DNA of 14,494 nucleotides, from the NCBI GenBank assembly GCA_034927285.1, contig JAYFQF010000038.1:1-14494 (forward strand). The letters run 5' to 3'. The notes beneath the pieces were generated by a model. The model did not search any database, was not told the origin of the DNA, and worked only from the letters and a program-made list of their open reading frames with translations. A program made the translations under genes and the position numbers. Every line of letters begins with the position of its first letter. Position 1 is the stretch's first letter. Positions 1 to 6,332 of this stretch are shown one piece after another. Source of the DNA: JAYFQF01 sp034927285. GTDB lineage: Bacteria > Bacillota > Peptococcia > DRI-13 > UBA5745.

Positions 1-1
1 C

Positions 2-157
2 CTGATTCAGCACTCTCCTTCCATGAGCCACTTCGATATGTCCCCTGAGGAGCGTTATGCCGCCAGCATCTTTGACGGCCAGGTCCGCCTGTCCATCGGC
101 ATCGAGGACGCCGACGACCTGATCGGCGATCTGCAGCAGGCCCTGGCTCTGATTTAA
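2..157 (+). CDS. C-terminal end of a PLP-dependent Cys/Met-metabolism enzyme (partial)
   Basis: The window opens inside a gene; 51 codons remain before the TAA stop. The end of the reading frame contains VRLSIGIEDADDLIGDLQQAL, a near-exact form of the closing signature of the Cys/Met metabolism PLP-enzyme family (cystathionine gamma-synthase, cystathionine beta-lyase, methionine gamma-lyase, O-acetylhomoserine sulfhydrylase). The preceding HSPSMSH segment fits the conserved His/Ser-rich stretch before that signature. These are cytosolic enzymes handling sulfur amino acids through a pyridoxal phosphate Schiff base. The catalytic lysine region lies outside the window, so the exact reaction cannot be decided. 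The gene ends about 50 bases before a strong hairpin and converges on the catalase gene. Confidence 0.85.
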   Translation: MIQHSPSMSHFDMSPEERYAASIFDGQVRLSIGIEDADDLIGDLQQALALI

Positions 158-210
158 TGCGTATGCTCAATGTAACATCAACTGTCTGCCGGTGATGACC
201 GGCTGAAGGA

Positions 211-250
211 AAAGGGGGGGTGATATGCCGTTGCATATCACCCCCCCTTT
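211..250. terminator. Bidirectional 18-bp perfect stem-loop between convergent genes
   Basis: A perfect 18-bp stem (211-228 with 233-250) containing a run of seven G opposite seven C, with a four-base loop CGTT. Only a short T run follows in either direction (TTTCC on plus, TTTTCC on minus), so it is an unusually strong hairpin with a weak tail. It lies between the PLP enzyme on plus and the catalase on minus, and probably ends both transcripts. Two smaller hairpins flank it: GCCGGT/ACCGGC (188-193/198-203) and GGCGGG/CCCGCC (258-263/274-279). Confidence 0.75.
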
Positions 251-317
251 CCGTTATGGCGGGAATTTCAGTCCCCGCCTCCGCTAAAACCATCCGCGAT
301 GTTTAAGCGGCCATGAT

Positions 318-1829
318 TTATTGAACGGACAGTGTGGCTTCAATTAATCCCTTGTTGTCCAGTTTGGCCAGTTCCTTTACTCTGCCGGGGTTAAGCCCCA
401 GGGCCTCCGTGATGCGCCGGCCGTATTCCGGGTCCGCCAGATAGCAATGGACCGCATGACGGTATTTGATATTTTCAGTGACCGGCGCAATGTCCGCGGC
501 GGTGTTGCCGACCAAAAGCTGTTTCTTGTCCTCGGTAAGCACCCGCCAAAGATCCCCGCCGGCACGGAAGCAATCGTCCGTAGGATCGTCTTTAGGGTCG
601 TAGCGCCACATGGCGCCCTCGATATCCAGGGGCGGCTCCGCCACCTCAGGCCGGGCTGTCCAGTAGCCGCCGCTGTTGGGCGTGTAGGCCGGCGCACGGC
701 CGTAGTTGCCGTCCACCCGCATTGCGCCGTCACGGTGGTAGTCGTTTACTTCACACTTGGCTTGGTTTACCGGAATCAGATTATGGTTTACGCCTAAGCG
801 GTAGCGCTGGGCGTCCCCATAGGCGAACAGTCTGCCCTGCAGGAAGCGGTCCGGGGAAAAACCGATGCCCGGAACCACATGGGCGGGCGTAAAGGCCGAC
901 TGCTCCACTTCCGCGAAGTAGTTCTCCGGGTTACGGTTCAGTTCCAGAACCCCCACTTCGATCAGGGGAAATTCTTTATGCCGCCAGATCTTTGTGATAT
1001 CAAAGGGGTTTTTGTAGTGGTTTTTGGCCTGCTCCTCGGTCATGATCTGCACGTACATCGTCCATCTGGGATAGTCCCCTTTTTCGATGGCCTCGAACAG
1101 ATCCTTGCCGTGGTATTCACGGTCCATACCGTTGATTTCGGCGGCTTCTTCATTGGTTAAATTTTTGATGCCCTGCTGAGTTTTGAAATGGAATTTGCAC
1201 CAGACCCGCTGATTTTGCTCGTTATACAGGGAGAAGGTGTGTTCGCCGAAGAAGTGCATGTTGCGGAAGGAGGCGGGAATGCCCCGGTCGCTCATGACAA
1301 TCGTGATTTGATGGAAGCATTCGGGCAAAAGCGTCCAGAAATCCCAGTTATTCTGCGCGGACCGGCGCCCTGTGCGGGGGTCCCGCTTGACGGCCCGGTT
1401 AAGGTCGGAAAAATTATGCACGTCGCGGATAAAGAAAGTGGGGGTGTTGTTTCCCACCAGGTCCCAGTTGCCTTCTTCAGTGTAGAACTTAACGGCTACG
1501 CCCCGAATATCGCGCTCACAGTCGGCGGCGCCCCGTTCTCCGGCTACGGTAGAAAACCGGAGGAACAGTTCCGTCTCCTGGCCCGGCTGAAGCGCCTTGG
1601 CTCTGGTATACCTGGAGATATCCCCGGTCACGGTCAGTTTGCCGTAAGCGCCCCAGCCTTTGGCGTGCATGCGCCGTTCAGGGATGACTTCGCGGTTAAA
1701 ATGCGCCATTTTCTCCAAGAGCCATACGTCCTGCATGACGACCGGGCCCCGGGGACCTGCGGTGATCGAGTTCTCGTTGTCGGCGACGGGGGCGCCCACT
1801 TCATTGGTCAGCTTCTTGTAATCGTCCAT
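318..1829 (-). CDS. katA: Heme catalase (monofunctional, small-subunit type)
   Basis: Decomposes hydrogen peroxide to water and oxygen in the cytoplasm. About 503 residues, the usual length of small-subunit heme catalases. Family residues are visible, numbered from the chosen start: distal His55 in RRMHAKGWGAYG, the catalytic Asn in LVGNNTPTFFIRD (about 127-128), and the proximal heme-ligand Tyr337 in RLFAYGDAQRYRLG. The frame is also open six bases further upstream at 1835, but the Shine-Dalgarno AAGGAGG ends only one base before that ATG and seven bases before the ATG at 1827-1829, so I chose the inner start (MDDYKKL). The gene follows three membrane-protein genes on the same strand after a 79-bp gap that contains a Per/Fur-like palindrome. 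I found no clear -35 box, so it may be read from that gap, from the upstream operon, or both. The reading frame is intact. Confidence 0.96.
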   Translation of the reverse strand: MDDYKKLTNEVGAPVADNENSITAGPRGPVVMQDVWLLEKMAHFNREVIPERRMHAKGWGAYGKLTVTGDISRYTRAKALQPGQETELFLRFSTVAGERGAADCERDIRGVAVKFYTEEGNWDLVGNNTPTFFIRDVHNFSDLNRAVKRDPRTGRRSAQNNWDFWTLLPECFHQITIVMSDRGIPASFRNMHFFGEHTFSLYNEQNQRVWCKFHFKTQQGIKNLTNEEAAEINGMDREYHGKDLFEAIEKGDYPRWTMYVQIMTEEQAKNHYKNPFDITKIWRHKEFPLIEVGVLELNRNPENYFAEVEQSAFTPAHVVPGIGFSPDRFLQGRLFAYGDAQRYRLGVNHNLIPVNQAKCEVNDYHRDGAMRVDGNYGRAPAYTPNSGGYWTARPEVAEPPLDIEGAMWRYDPKDDPTDDCFRAGGDLWRVLTEDKKQLLVGNTAADIAPVTENIKYRHAVHCYLADPEYGRRITEALGLNPGRVKELAKLDNKGLIEATLSVQ

Positions 1830-1847
1830 TTTCATGCCTCCTTCTAA

Positions 1848-1862
1848 TTGAAATGATTATCC
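1848..1862 (-). promoter_or_regulatory. Possible Per/Fur-type operator upstream of katA
   Basis: On the minus strand this reads GGATAATCATTTCAA. Against the 7-1-7 Per box consensus TTATAATNATTATAA it matches 10 of 14 informative positions. It lies just before the catalase ribosome binding site and includes a GATAAT that could serve as a -10 element. PerR-type peroxide repressors control katA in many Firmicutes, so the position makes sense, but the match is incomplete and no regulator gene is visible here. Confidence 0.35.
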
Positions 1863-1914
1863 AAGATACGACAGGGAAGAGCCGGAATGCCGGTAAGACG
1901 GGCCGCCCTCCCGG

Positions 1915-2595
1915 TCAAATGGATGCGAACATAAATAAAATCCATAGATACATGCAGGTTTTGGGCAGCATCAGCATGCCCAGCTTTCGATTTTTGTTTG
2001 CCCAGAGAACCACCGGGACGTAAAAGGCAAAGCTGAGGGTAACCGCAAGCCACATCCATTTCAGCGCCGGCAGGCTGTGCATATGGCTGCCGTAAAGCAC
2101 GGCCGCCGCCGCCCCCAGAAGTAAAAAGGGGAGGTTGCGATAGACCGCCCAGTTTACCGGAGGCGCCTCGTCGTACCATCGGTTATATTTCAAAAGACAA
2201 AGAGCGATGCGCAAAAGGCCGAGAATATATATCGCCGCCGACCAGTCCCAACCTGAAGGGGAAAACAATAAAATGCCGATATGCCATAAAAGCATGTAGA
2301 ATACGGTCATCGTGACAGAAGTAATCAGCTTTCCCAGCCCCAGCGCTTTGCGCAGCCGTTCCTGGTCCCCCGTTATCACCAGGGCGATCCGGGGAACCAG
2401 GTGAAACATATCGCCTGCCGCCAATAAAAACGCCATGGCCCCGGCAAGGCGCTGTGCCTGTACCGAAGCATTGGCCAGAATGTGAAAGCCGCAAGACAGG
2501 GCCAGAAAAAGATACAGCACGTTGAAGACGACTTCAACATAGCCGAATACCCGGGGATTCCCTTTTGCTTTTTTTCGCAAAGTCGTATTATTCAT
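1915..2595 (-). CDS. Unrecognised polytopic membrane protein (about seven helices)
   Basis: I do not recognise a named family. About 226 residues from the chosen ATG. Hydrophobic segments lie near residues 17-41, 49-74, 88-111, 118-135, 154-170, 179-199 and 205-224, so it is an integral membrane protein with about seven helices. A distinctive stretch, GDMFHLVPRIAL near 61-72, carries charged and histidine residues inside the second helix. The frame is open further upstream, but that part lies inside the DUF454 gene; the ATG at 2593-2595, five bases after the DUF454 stop, gives a normal N-terminus (MNNTTLRKKA). No strong Shine-Dalgarno precedes it, which suggests translational coupling to DUF454. 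A GTG directly before this ATG is an alternative start. The function is unknown; the operon context suggests a membrane role. Confidence 0.7.
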   Translation of the reverse strand: MNNTTLRKKAKGNPRVFGYVEVVFNVLYLFLALSCGFHILANASVQAQRLAGAMAFLLAAGDMFHLVPRIALVITGDQERLRKALGLGKLITSVTMTVFYMLLWHIGILLFSPSGWDWSAAIYILGLLRIALCLLKYNRWYDEAPPVNWAVYRNLPFLLLGAAAAVLYGSHMHSLPALKWMWLAVTLSFAFYVPVVLWANKNRKLGMLMLPKTCMYLWILFMFASI

Positions 2596-2600
2596 CACTT

Positions 2601-2969
2601 TTACCGCTTCCGCGCCTTTGAAATCCATAGAATATGCACCGTTACGCCGGCGCCGACCAGAGCCAGAATACACAGGACCCAGGGCTTACGGATGCAGAGG
2701 GCGGAAATCAGCAGCATGCCCCACAGAAAGACCAGGCTGACCGCCACGGTCTTCTTCGGAAGGCCTCTTTTCTCCTGGTAGTTTCGAATATATTCGCTGA
2801 AAAAAGGGAGCCTCATCATCCGCTGGTGCAGTTTAGGATGGGAGGCAAAACATCCGGCGGCGGCCAGGACAAAAGGCGTGGTGGGCCAGACAGGAAGCAA
2901 TACGCCGACGGCCCCCATGCCCAAAAGCAAAAAGCCTGCGCCCAGCAGCAGAATATTTTTGATGTTCAC
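2601..2969 (-). CDS. DUF454 (YbaN-like) family inner-membrane protein
   Basis: 122 residues, the typical size of the DUF454/YbaN family of small membrane proteins of unknown function. Visible family features are GVLLPVWPTTPFVLAAAGCF at residues 22-41 (the conserved LPxxPTTPF motif at the end of the first helix) and the FFSEYIRNYQEKRGLPKKT segment around 56-74. Further hydrophobic stretches at about 76-92 and 97-116 complete the membrane part. The start codon is GTG: the DUF4491 stop codon and this start share the four bases GTGA, a classic coupled junction. An AAGGA about nine bases upstream can act as ribosome binding site. It is the middle gene of a three-gene membrane operon; the role is unknown. 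Confidence 0.88.
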   Translation of the reverse strand: MNIKNILLLGAGFLLLGMGAVGVLLPVWPTTPFVLAAAGCFASHPKLHQRMMRLPFFSEYIRNYQEKRGLPKKTVAVSLVFLWGMLLISALCIRKPWVLCILALVGAGVTVHILWISKARKR

Positions 2970-3319
2970 AGCAGGCCGTCCTTCAAATCTTCAGACATGC
3001 CCTTTGCTCCGGCGGTATAGGGGGAAGAGAGCTTTTTTATTCTGTGGGGGTTTTGAGGAAACCATCCTTTCCTGACCCTCTCCGTCTGTTCCTGCAATTC
3101 TCTGATACTCCACAGCATCGTAAAGCCCAGGATCGCCAGAGTAGCGGAAAGGATGATCTGTGAAACAAAGAGCGCCGCCGCGCCGCAGGCCAGTCCTCCC
3201 AGTAAAAACAGAGGCCAGATTTTGGCTGAAAAATAATATTCGCACTTGATTACGATGGGATGAAAAATACCGATGATCAAAAATGCCATAGCGCCGATCA
3301 CAAGCCCGGACCAATGCAT
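2966..3319 (-). CDS. DUF4491 family membrane protein
   Basis: 117 residues from the ATG at 3317-3319. The sequence follows the DUF4491 pattern throughout: an N-terminal helix ending in FLIIGIFHPIVIKCEYYF (residues 13-30), a second helix pair around 36-70, and the signature TMLWSIRELQEQTERVRKGWFPQNPHR spread over 67-93, including the RVxKGWFPxNPxR ending. Family members are small membrane proteins of unknown function. The frame extends four codons upstream to two GTG codons (3326-3331), but MHWSGLVIG aligns with the usual family N-terminus, and GGTG lies six bases before this ATG. The residues after about 94 form a hydrophilic tail beyond the signature. First gene of the DUF4491-DUF454-membrane protein operon, about 36 bases from the predicted transcription start. 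Confidence 0.88.
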   Translation of the reverse strand: MHWSGLVIGAMAFLIIGIFHPIVIKCEYYFSAKIWPLFLLGGLACGAAALFVSQIILSATLAILGFTMLWSIRELQEQTERVRKGWFPQNPHRIKKLSSPYTAGAKGMSEDLKDGLL

Positions 3320-3361
3320 AAGCTTCACCACACTTTACTTTTAATAGGAGTAATTATTGAT

Positions 3362-3391
3362 ATTGTAATTTAAAATGAATTGACCTGTCAA
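3362..3391 (-). promoter_or_regulatory. Sigma-A-type promoter of the DUF4491 operon
   Basis: On the minus strand: perfect -35 TTGACA (3386-3391), 18-base spacer, -10 TACAAT (3362-3367, five of six matches). The DNA just upstream of the -35 (about 3396-3424) is very AT-rich and could serve as an UP element. Transcription would start near 3355, giving a leader of about 36 bases. Confidence 0.75.
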
Positions 3392-3392
3392 T
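3379..3392. promoter_or_regulatory. Inverted repeat overlapping the -35 box (possible operator)
   Basis: ATTGAC-CT-GTCAAT is a perfect 6-bp inverted repeat with a two-base centre, and the -35 hexamer of the DUF4491 operon forms its left arm on the minus strand. A dimeric regulator bound here would compete with RNA polymerase. Part of the symmetry could be a by-product of the TTGACA hexamer itself, and no regulator gene lies nearby. Confidence 0.4.
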
Positions 3393-3394
3393 AG

Positions 3395-3693
3395 ATTCGA
3401 AATAATATATTTGTAAATATTAAAACGGCAAACAGGCCGGAATAAACCCGCTGTAAACGGGCAGCCGGCGGAAGATAAAAACAGTGAACAGGCGAACCGC
3501 TTGCTGAAGTTGAGCCATTGACGCCAACCGGCAGAAAGAGTACCTATTCACTATAGACAGGATAGCATAAACCATGGGGGATCGGCAATCCCGGTTTTGT
3601 TATCCGGGATCAGGAATGAAGCCTTATTTTTACGGACAGGCAGGCGATGCCCGGAGCTTTCGTCATGGGCGGAGTATTCTTCCGCTTAAACTA
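3395..3693. other. Intergenic region between divergent operons
   Basis: About 300 bases without a gene. The left part (3395-3425) is very AT-rich and holds an interrupted repeat built on AATATT. A nested weak hairpin lies at 3436-3469 (GCCGG/CCGGC around CCCG/CGGG). A 7-bp stem ATCCCGG/CCGGGAT (3588-3594/3604-3610) with a nine-base loop has no T tract. I found no convincing open reading frame, terminator or known riboswitch. Confidence 0.5.
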
Positions 3694-3722
3694 TGGCAAG
3701 ACCCCTGCCCTTGTGGTATGAT
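3694..3722 (+). promoter_or_regulatory. Extended -10 promoter before the asparaginase gene
   Basis: TGGTATGAT (3714-3722) is a TGn extended -10 with five of six matches to TATAAT. A poor -35 candidate TGGCAA lies 17 bases upstream (3694-3699). Transcription would start near 3729, about 35 bases before the asparaginase ATG. Confidence 0.5.
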
Positions 3723-3763
3723 AAATGACCAGAGGAAATGATCAAGGGAACTGAGGTGAGAAG

Positions 3764-4750
3764 ATGAAAAAAATTCTGCTTTTGACCACAGGCGGGACCA
3801 TCGCCTCGGTGCCCGGGGACCAAGGATTGTATCCGGACAGCGACGGCCAAAGCCTTTTGACCAGGCTGGGACCTTTGGATGTGGCGGTTACCGTAAAAGA
3901 TATCATGAATCTGGATTCCACCAATATTCAGCCGGAGGAATGGCAGCAGATCGGACGGGAGGTCTTTGAAGGCCGGCACGGCTTTGACGGTGTGGTGATC
4001 AGCCATGGTACCGATACCATGGCCTATACCGCCTCCATGCTGACTTTCATGCTGCCGGGCATCGATCTGCCGGTGGTACTGACCGGCAGTCAGCTGCCGA
4101 TCAGCCATTCCTTAAGCGACGCCCATACCAATCTGCGCTGCGCCTTTGCCATGGCGTCTTCAGGGGTATGCGGCGTATTTATCGCCTTTGACCGCCAGGT
4201 GATTTTAGGCTGCCGGGCCGTCAAGGTCAGAACTTCTGGCTTTCATGCCTTTGAAAGCGTAAATTACCCGCCGGTGGGGCTGGTCAGCGCTTCCGGCCTG
4301 TCCGTAAATCAGCCCCTGGTCCCCCGGCCCCAGGGACCTTGCCGGTTGATGGACCGGATGGAAAACCGGGTGTTTTTAATCAAGCTGACCCCGGCTACGG
4401 ACCCTGCCTTGTTTTCCGCATTAAAGGAGCTGGGCTGCCGGGGCGTGGTCATCGAGGCTTTCGGCTCAGGGGGAGTTCAGATGGTGCGGCGGGACCTGGC
4501 CGGCGCTTTGGGCAGTCTGGTGGAAAAAGGCATTACCGTAGTGGTGGTCAGCCAGTGCCTGTATGAGGAAAGCGATATGTCCATTTATGAAGTGGGGCGG
4601 CACGTGATGAATAAGGGGGTAATCTCCGGCGGGGATATGACTTCCGAAGCCGCGGTCACCAAGCTGATGTGGATTTTAGGGCAGACCGACGACCCCGCCC
4701 AGGCGGCCCGGCTGTTTAAACAGAACCTGGCCGGCGAAATTGCCGGATAA
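3764..4750 (+). CDS. ansA: L-asparaginase, type I (cytosolic)
   Basis: Hydrolyses L-asparagine to aspartate and ammonia. 328 residues, the usual length. The N-terminus KKILLLTTGGTIAS carries the nucleophile Thr12. The second active-site strip is VISHGTDTMAYTASML, with Thr83-Asp84, and a lysine in CRAVKVRT (about 154) fits the catalytic lysine of the family. The N-terminal Rossmann-like domain is followed by the smaller C-terminal domain from about residue 190, including IEAFGSGGV. There is no signal peptide, so it should be cytosolic and low-affinity, feeding nitrogen catabolism. The start has a good Shine-Dalgarno, GAGGTG, at 3753-3758. The gene stands alone, divergent from the DUF4491 operon. 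Some family members act on glutamine or on lipid or peptide amides; nothing here settles the substrate. Confidence 0.95.
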   Translation: MKKILLLTTGGTIASVPGDQGLYPDSDGQSLLTRLGPLDVAVTVKDIMNLDSTNIQPEEWQQIGREVFEGRHGFDGVVISHGTDTMAYTASMLTFMLPGIDLPVVLTGSQLPISHSLSDAHTNLRCAFAMASSGVCGVFIAFDRQVILGCRAVKVRTSGFHAFESVNYPPVGLVSASGLSVNQPLVPRPQGPCRLMDRMENRVFLIKLTPATDPALFSALKELGCRGVVIEAFGSGGVQMVRRDLAGALGSLVEKGITVVVVSQCLYEESDMSIYEVGRHVMNKGVISGGDMTSEAAVTKLMWILGQTDDPAQAARLFKQNLAGEIAG

Positions 4751-4826
4751 CGCGGCGAAGCGGAATTAGTGCGACCTGAGCGGAGTGAAATTAGCGGAGC
4801 AGGGCATAATCAGTGATAAGCCCGCC
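4751..4826. repeat. Short spacer with internal GAATTAG-type repeats
   Basis: Directly after the asparaginase stop, the motif GCGGAATTAG (4760-4769) recurs in altered form as GGAGTGAAATTAG (4782-4794), about 24 bases on. A similar string, CTGAGCAGTGAAATTAAGCG, follows the racemase gene near 12809. A weak GGGC/GCCC hairpin spans 4802-4823 and may serve as an inefficient terminator for the asparaginase gene. The function is unknown. Confidence 0.3.
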
Positions 4827-5051
4827 TTAAGACTTTTTAAAGCTCAGCCCCATGTTTTGATAGAGGACTTGGATTGCCTTGATGGGGCTTGGCACATTTA
4901 TGTTCAGGGCCACCAGCATCCCCAGGCCCGGCACCAACAAAAAAATGACCGAATAGACCGCCAGGTCTCGCCAACGCTTGTTTTTGACCATGCCGGGAAG
5001 ATCATGGGCGGCGATACCGGCGAAGGCGATCAATACCAGCAAAAAATTCAT
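4827..5051 (-). CDS. Small two-helix membrane protein, germinant-receptor D-subunit-like
   Basis: 74 residues with two hydrophobic segments, about 2-22 (NFLLVLIAFAGIAAHDLPGM) and 28-51 (RDLAVYSVIFLLVPGLGMLV). A strong GGAGGTGA lies about six bases before its ATG. The start overlaps the stop of the upstream germination-permease remnant by four bases (ATGA). Bacillus germinant-receptor operons often include D-subunit genes encoding proteins of about 75 residues with two membrane helices; size, topology and position fit, but I see no sequence motif that proves it. Known D subunits act in the spore inner membrane and modulate receptor activity. If the neighbouring permease is dead, this gene may be an orphan. 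It converges on the asparaginase gene. Confidence 0.7.
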   Translation of the reverse strand: MNFLLVLIAFAGIAAHDLPGMVKNKRWRDLAVYSVIFLLVPGLGMLVALNINVPSPIKAIQVLYQNMGLSFKKS

Positions 5052-5302
5052 CCCTTCACCTCCGGGGCCGCCTCAGGCTTACGAAAGCAGGCCGCCAAAA
5101 GAGACAGGGCCGGCAGCAAAAGCTCAAAGGTCAGCGAGAAAAAAGGAGCCACCGTCGCTCCCCAATCCATGTTTTCCATCACGGATTCGAAAACAAAAAG
5201 CGAGTAGAAAAATACCAGGGCTGCGGAGAGGAGCAGGAGGGGCGGGTGGCTTTCCGGATTCTGAAGCCTCCCCGCTTTCCCTGTCCGGCCTTCATCAGTA
5301 TT
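5048..5302 (-). pseudogene. C-terminal remnant of a GerAB-type spore germination permease
   Basis: An open stretch of 84 codons between stop codons with no usable start. Its translation holds LLLLSAALVFFYSLFVFESV, then APFFSLTFELLLPALSLLAA, then a basic end FRKPEAAPEVKG. This matches the last part of GerAB/GerKB-type spore germination permeases, where a helix ending in a charged loop is followed by a PYFSxPFExxLP helix and a short cytosolic tail. The remaining roughly 280 residues of the family are absent. Just upstream (5268-5343) another frame reads VEILVYIVLSILSEILMKAG, a hydrophobic stretch that might be frameshifted coding remains. The rest, up to the terminator at 5457, shows nothing I recognise. 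The stop overlaps the start of the two-helix protein, as in an intact ger operon. The family call rests on remembered family pattern. Confidence 0.55.
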
Positions 5303-5456
5303 TCACTTAATATAGACAATACGATATAGACAAGTATTTCCACTAAGCTCTTTGGTCATACGGGACGTTCTTCCGCTGCCCCCTTGCCGTGTTTTCTGCC
5401 GGCGTGATACTGGTTGAAGGACTCCCGCTTTACCTCATCTGAATATATTCCGGGAT

Positions 5457-5501
5457 AAAAAGCACCGCCAATGCCGGTTGGGGATCCGGCATTGGCGGTG
5501 C
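5457..5501 (-). terminator. Rho-independent terminator of the hydrolase-acyltransferase-DUF6320 operon
   Basis: A perfect 16-bp stem (5486-5501 with 5462-5477) and an eight-base loop; on the minus strand it is followed at once by TTTTT (5457-5461). It lies about 50 bases after the DUF6320 stop codon and defines the operon end. Confidence 0.93.
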
Positions 5502-5552
5502 AGTTCATTGACGGAGATTATGTTTTTGCGCTCTGTTCAAACCGGCGGCGGT

Positions 5553-6332
5553 TCAGATATGCAGCCGGCGGCAGATTTCCGCCCACAAAGCATTACCTTC
5601 CAAAAGCCAAAGAGAGGAGAGGGATACGATGCTGACGGCGATACAGATGGTGGAGGGAAAATTCACATGAGGGATTCCCAGCAAAAGCAGCAGGGCCGGC
5701 AGGATGCCGAAGATACTGTCGAGGATCAGGTAGATCAGGTAATCCTCCGTGCGCAGCTTTTTGATCCTGGCCCAGACGGCAAGACAGGCCATGGTGCCGA
5801 TACAGAGGACGGGAATGACATAATCCACGGACCAGCCGCGAAAACCCGTAAAAATATCCCAGCCCAGGGCCAGCAGGGAAATCAGGGCAGTCTGCCAGAC
5901 CAGGTTTTTCGGGATATTGTGCCGCTTGTACATAGCGATGGCGAAGGTGAGCCAGAAGCTGGCGGTGCCGGCGATCACAAAAAGGGACCACCAGCCCCGG
6001 GAGGGCAGGGCATAGTTAATGACTACGCAGATTGCCGCAGCGGCTATGGTGCCCAGTTGGAGCAGCCGGATCAGCTTCAGGTGGGGCGGAACGGCGTAAG
6101 GCAGATAGGGATAGGAACGACCGTCGCCGCCGGCGGACTCCCTGTCGCCGGCCGCCGGATCGGCAGCGTTTGTGACGCTCCTGAGATTTTCAGCGGCACC
6201 TCCGGGGCCGGGCGGATTATTTCCGGCAGTTTTCCCGGCGACCTCTCCGGGAGGGGCCGTTTCGCTGCCGCAAAGAGGGCATTGGACGGGATGGCCGGTC
6301 AGATTAACCCGGCATTTTTCACATCTCCGCAC
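5553..6332 (-). CDS. DUF6320 zinc-ribbon membrane protein
   Basis: 259 residues. The N-terminus is a zinc ribbon with Cys4, Cys7, Cys18 and Cys21 (CEKC and CPLC). Then comes a Gly/Pro/Ala-rich linker of about 50 residues (25-75) with little predicted structure, the motif YPYLPY, and six hydrophobic segments at about 92-109, 113-135, 144-162, 169-187, 198-219 and 225-244. It ends in EICRRLHI, typical of DUF6320. Conserved blocks such as GWWSLFVIAG and GWSVDYVIPVLCIG support the call. The start is GTG; a strong AAGGAGGTGA inside the end of the acyltransferase gene lies about six bases upstream, and the two genes overlap by 14 bases. The function is unknown; close coupling suggests it works with the acyltransferase at the membrane, possibly as anchor or partner. 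Confidence 0.88.
   Translation of the reverse strand: MRRCEKCRVNLTGHPVQCPLCGSETAPPGEVAGKTAGNNPPGPGGAAENLRSVTNAADPAAGDRESAGGDGRSYPYLPYAVPPHLKLIRLLQLGTIAAAAICVVINYALPSRGWWSLFVIAGTASFWLTFAIAMYKRHNIPKNLVWQTALISLLALGWDIFTGFRGWSVDYVIPVLCIGTMACLAVWARIKKLRTEDYLIYLILDSIFGILPALLLLLGIPHVNFPSTICIAVSIVSLSSLWLLEGNALWAEICRRLHI

Noticed and set aside
1188..1847. Long open frame on the plus strand opposite the catalase gene
   Set aside because: Antisense to a clearly conserved enzyme, no family pattern and no ribosome binding site; a by-product of GC-rich codon use.
3588..3610. Hairpin ATCCCGG/CCGGGAT considered as a terminator
   Set aside because: No T tract on either strand and it lies between divergent promoters, where no transcript should end.
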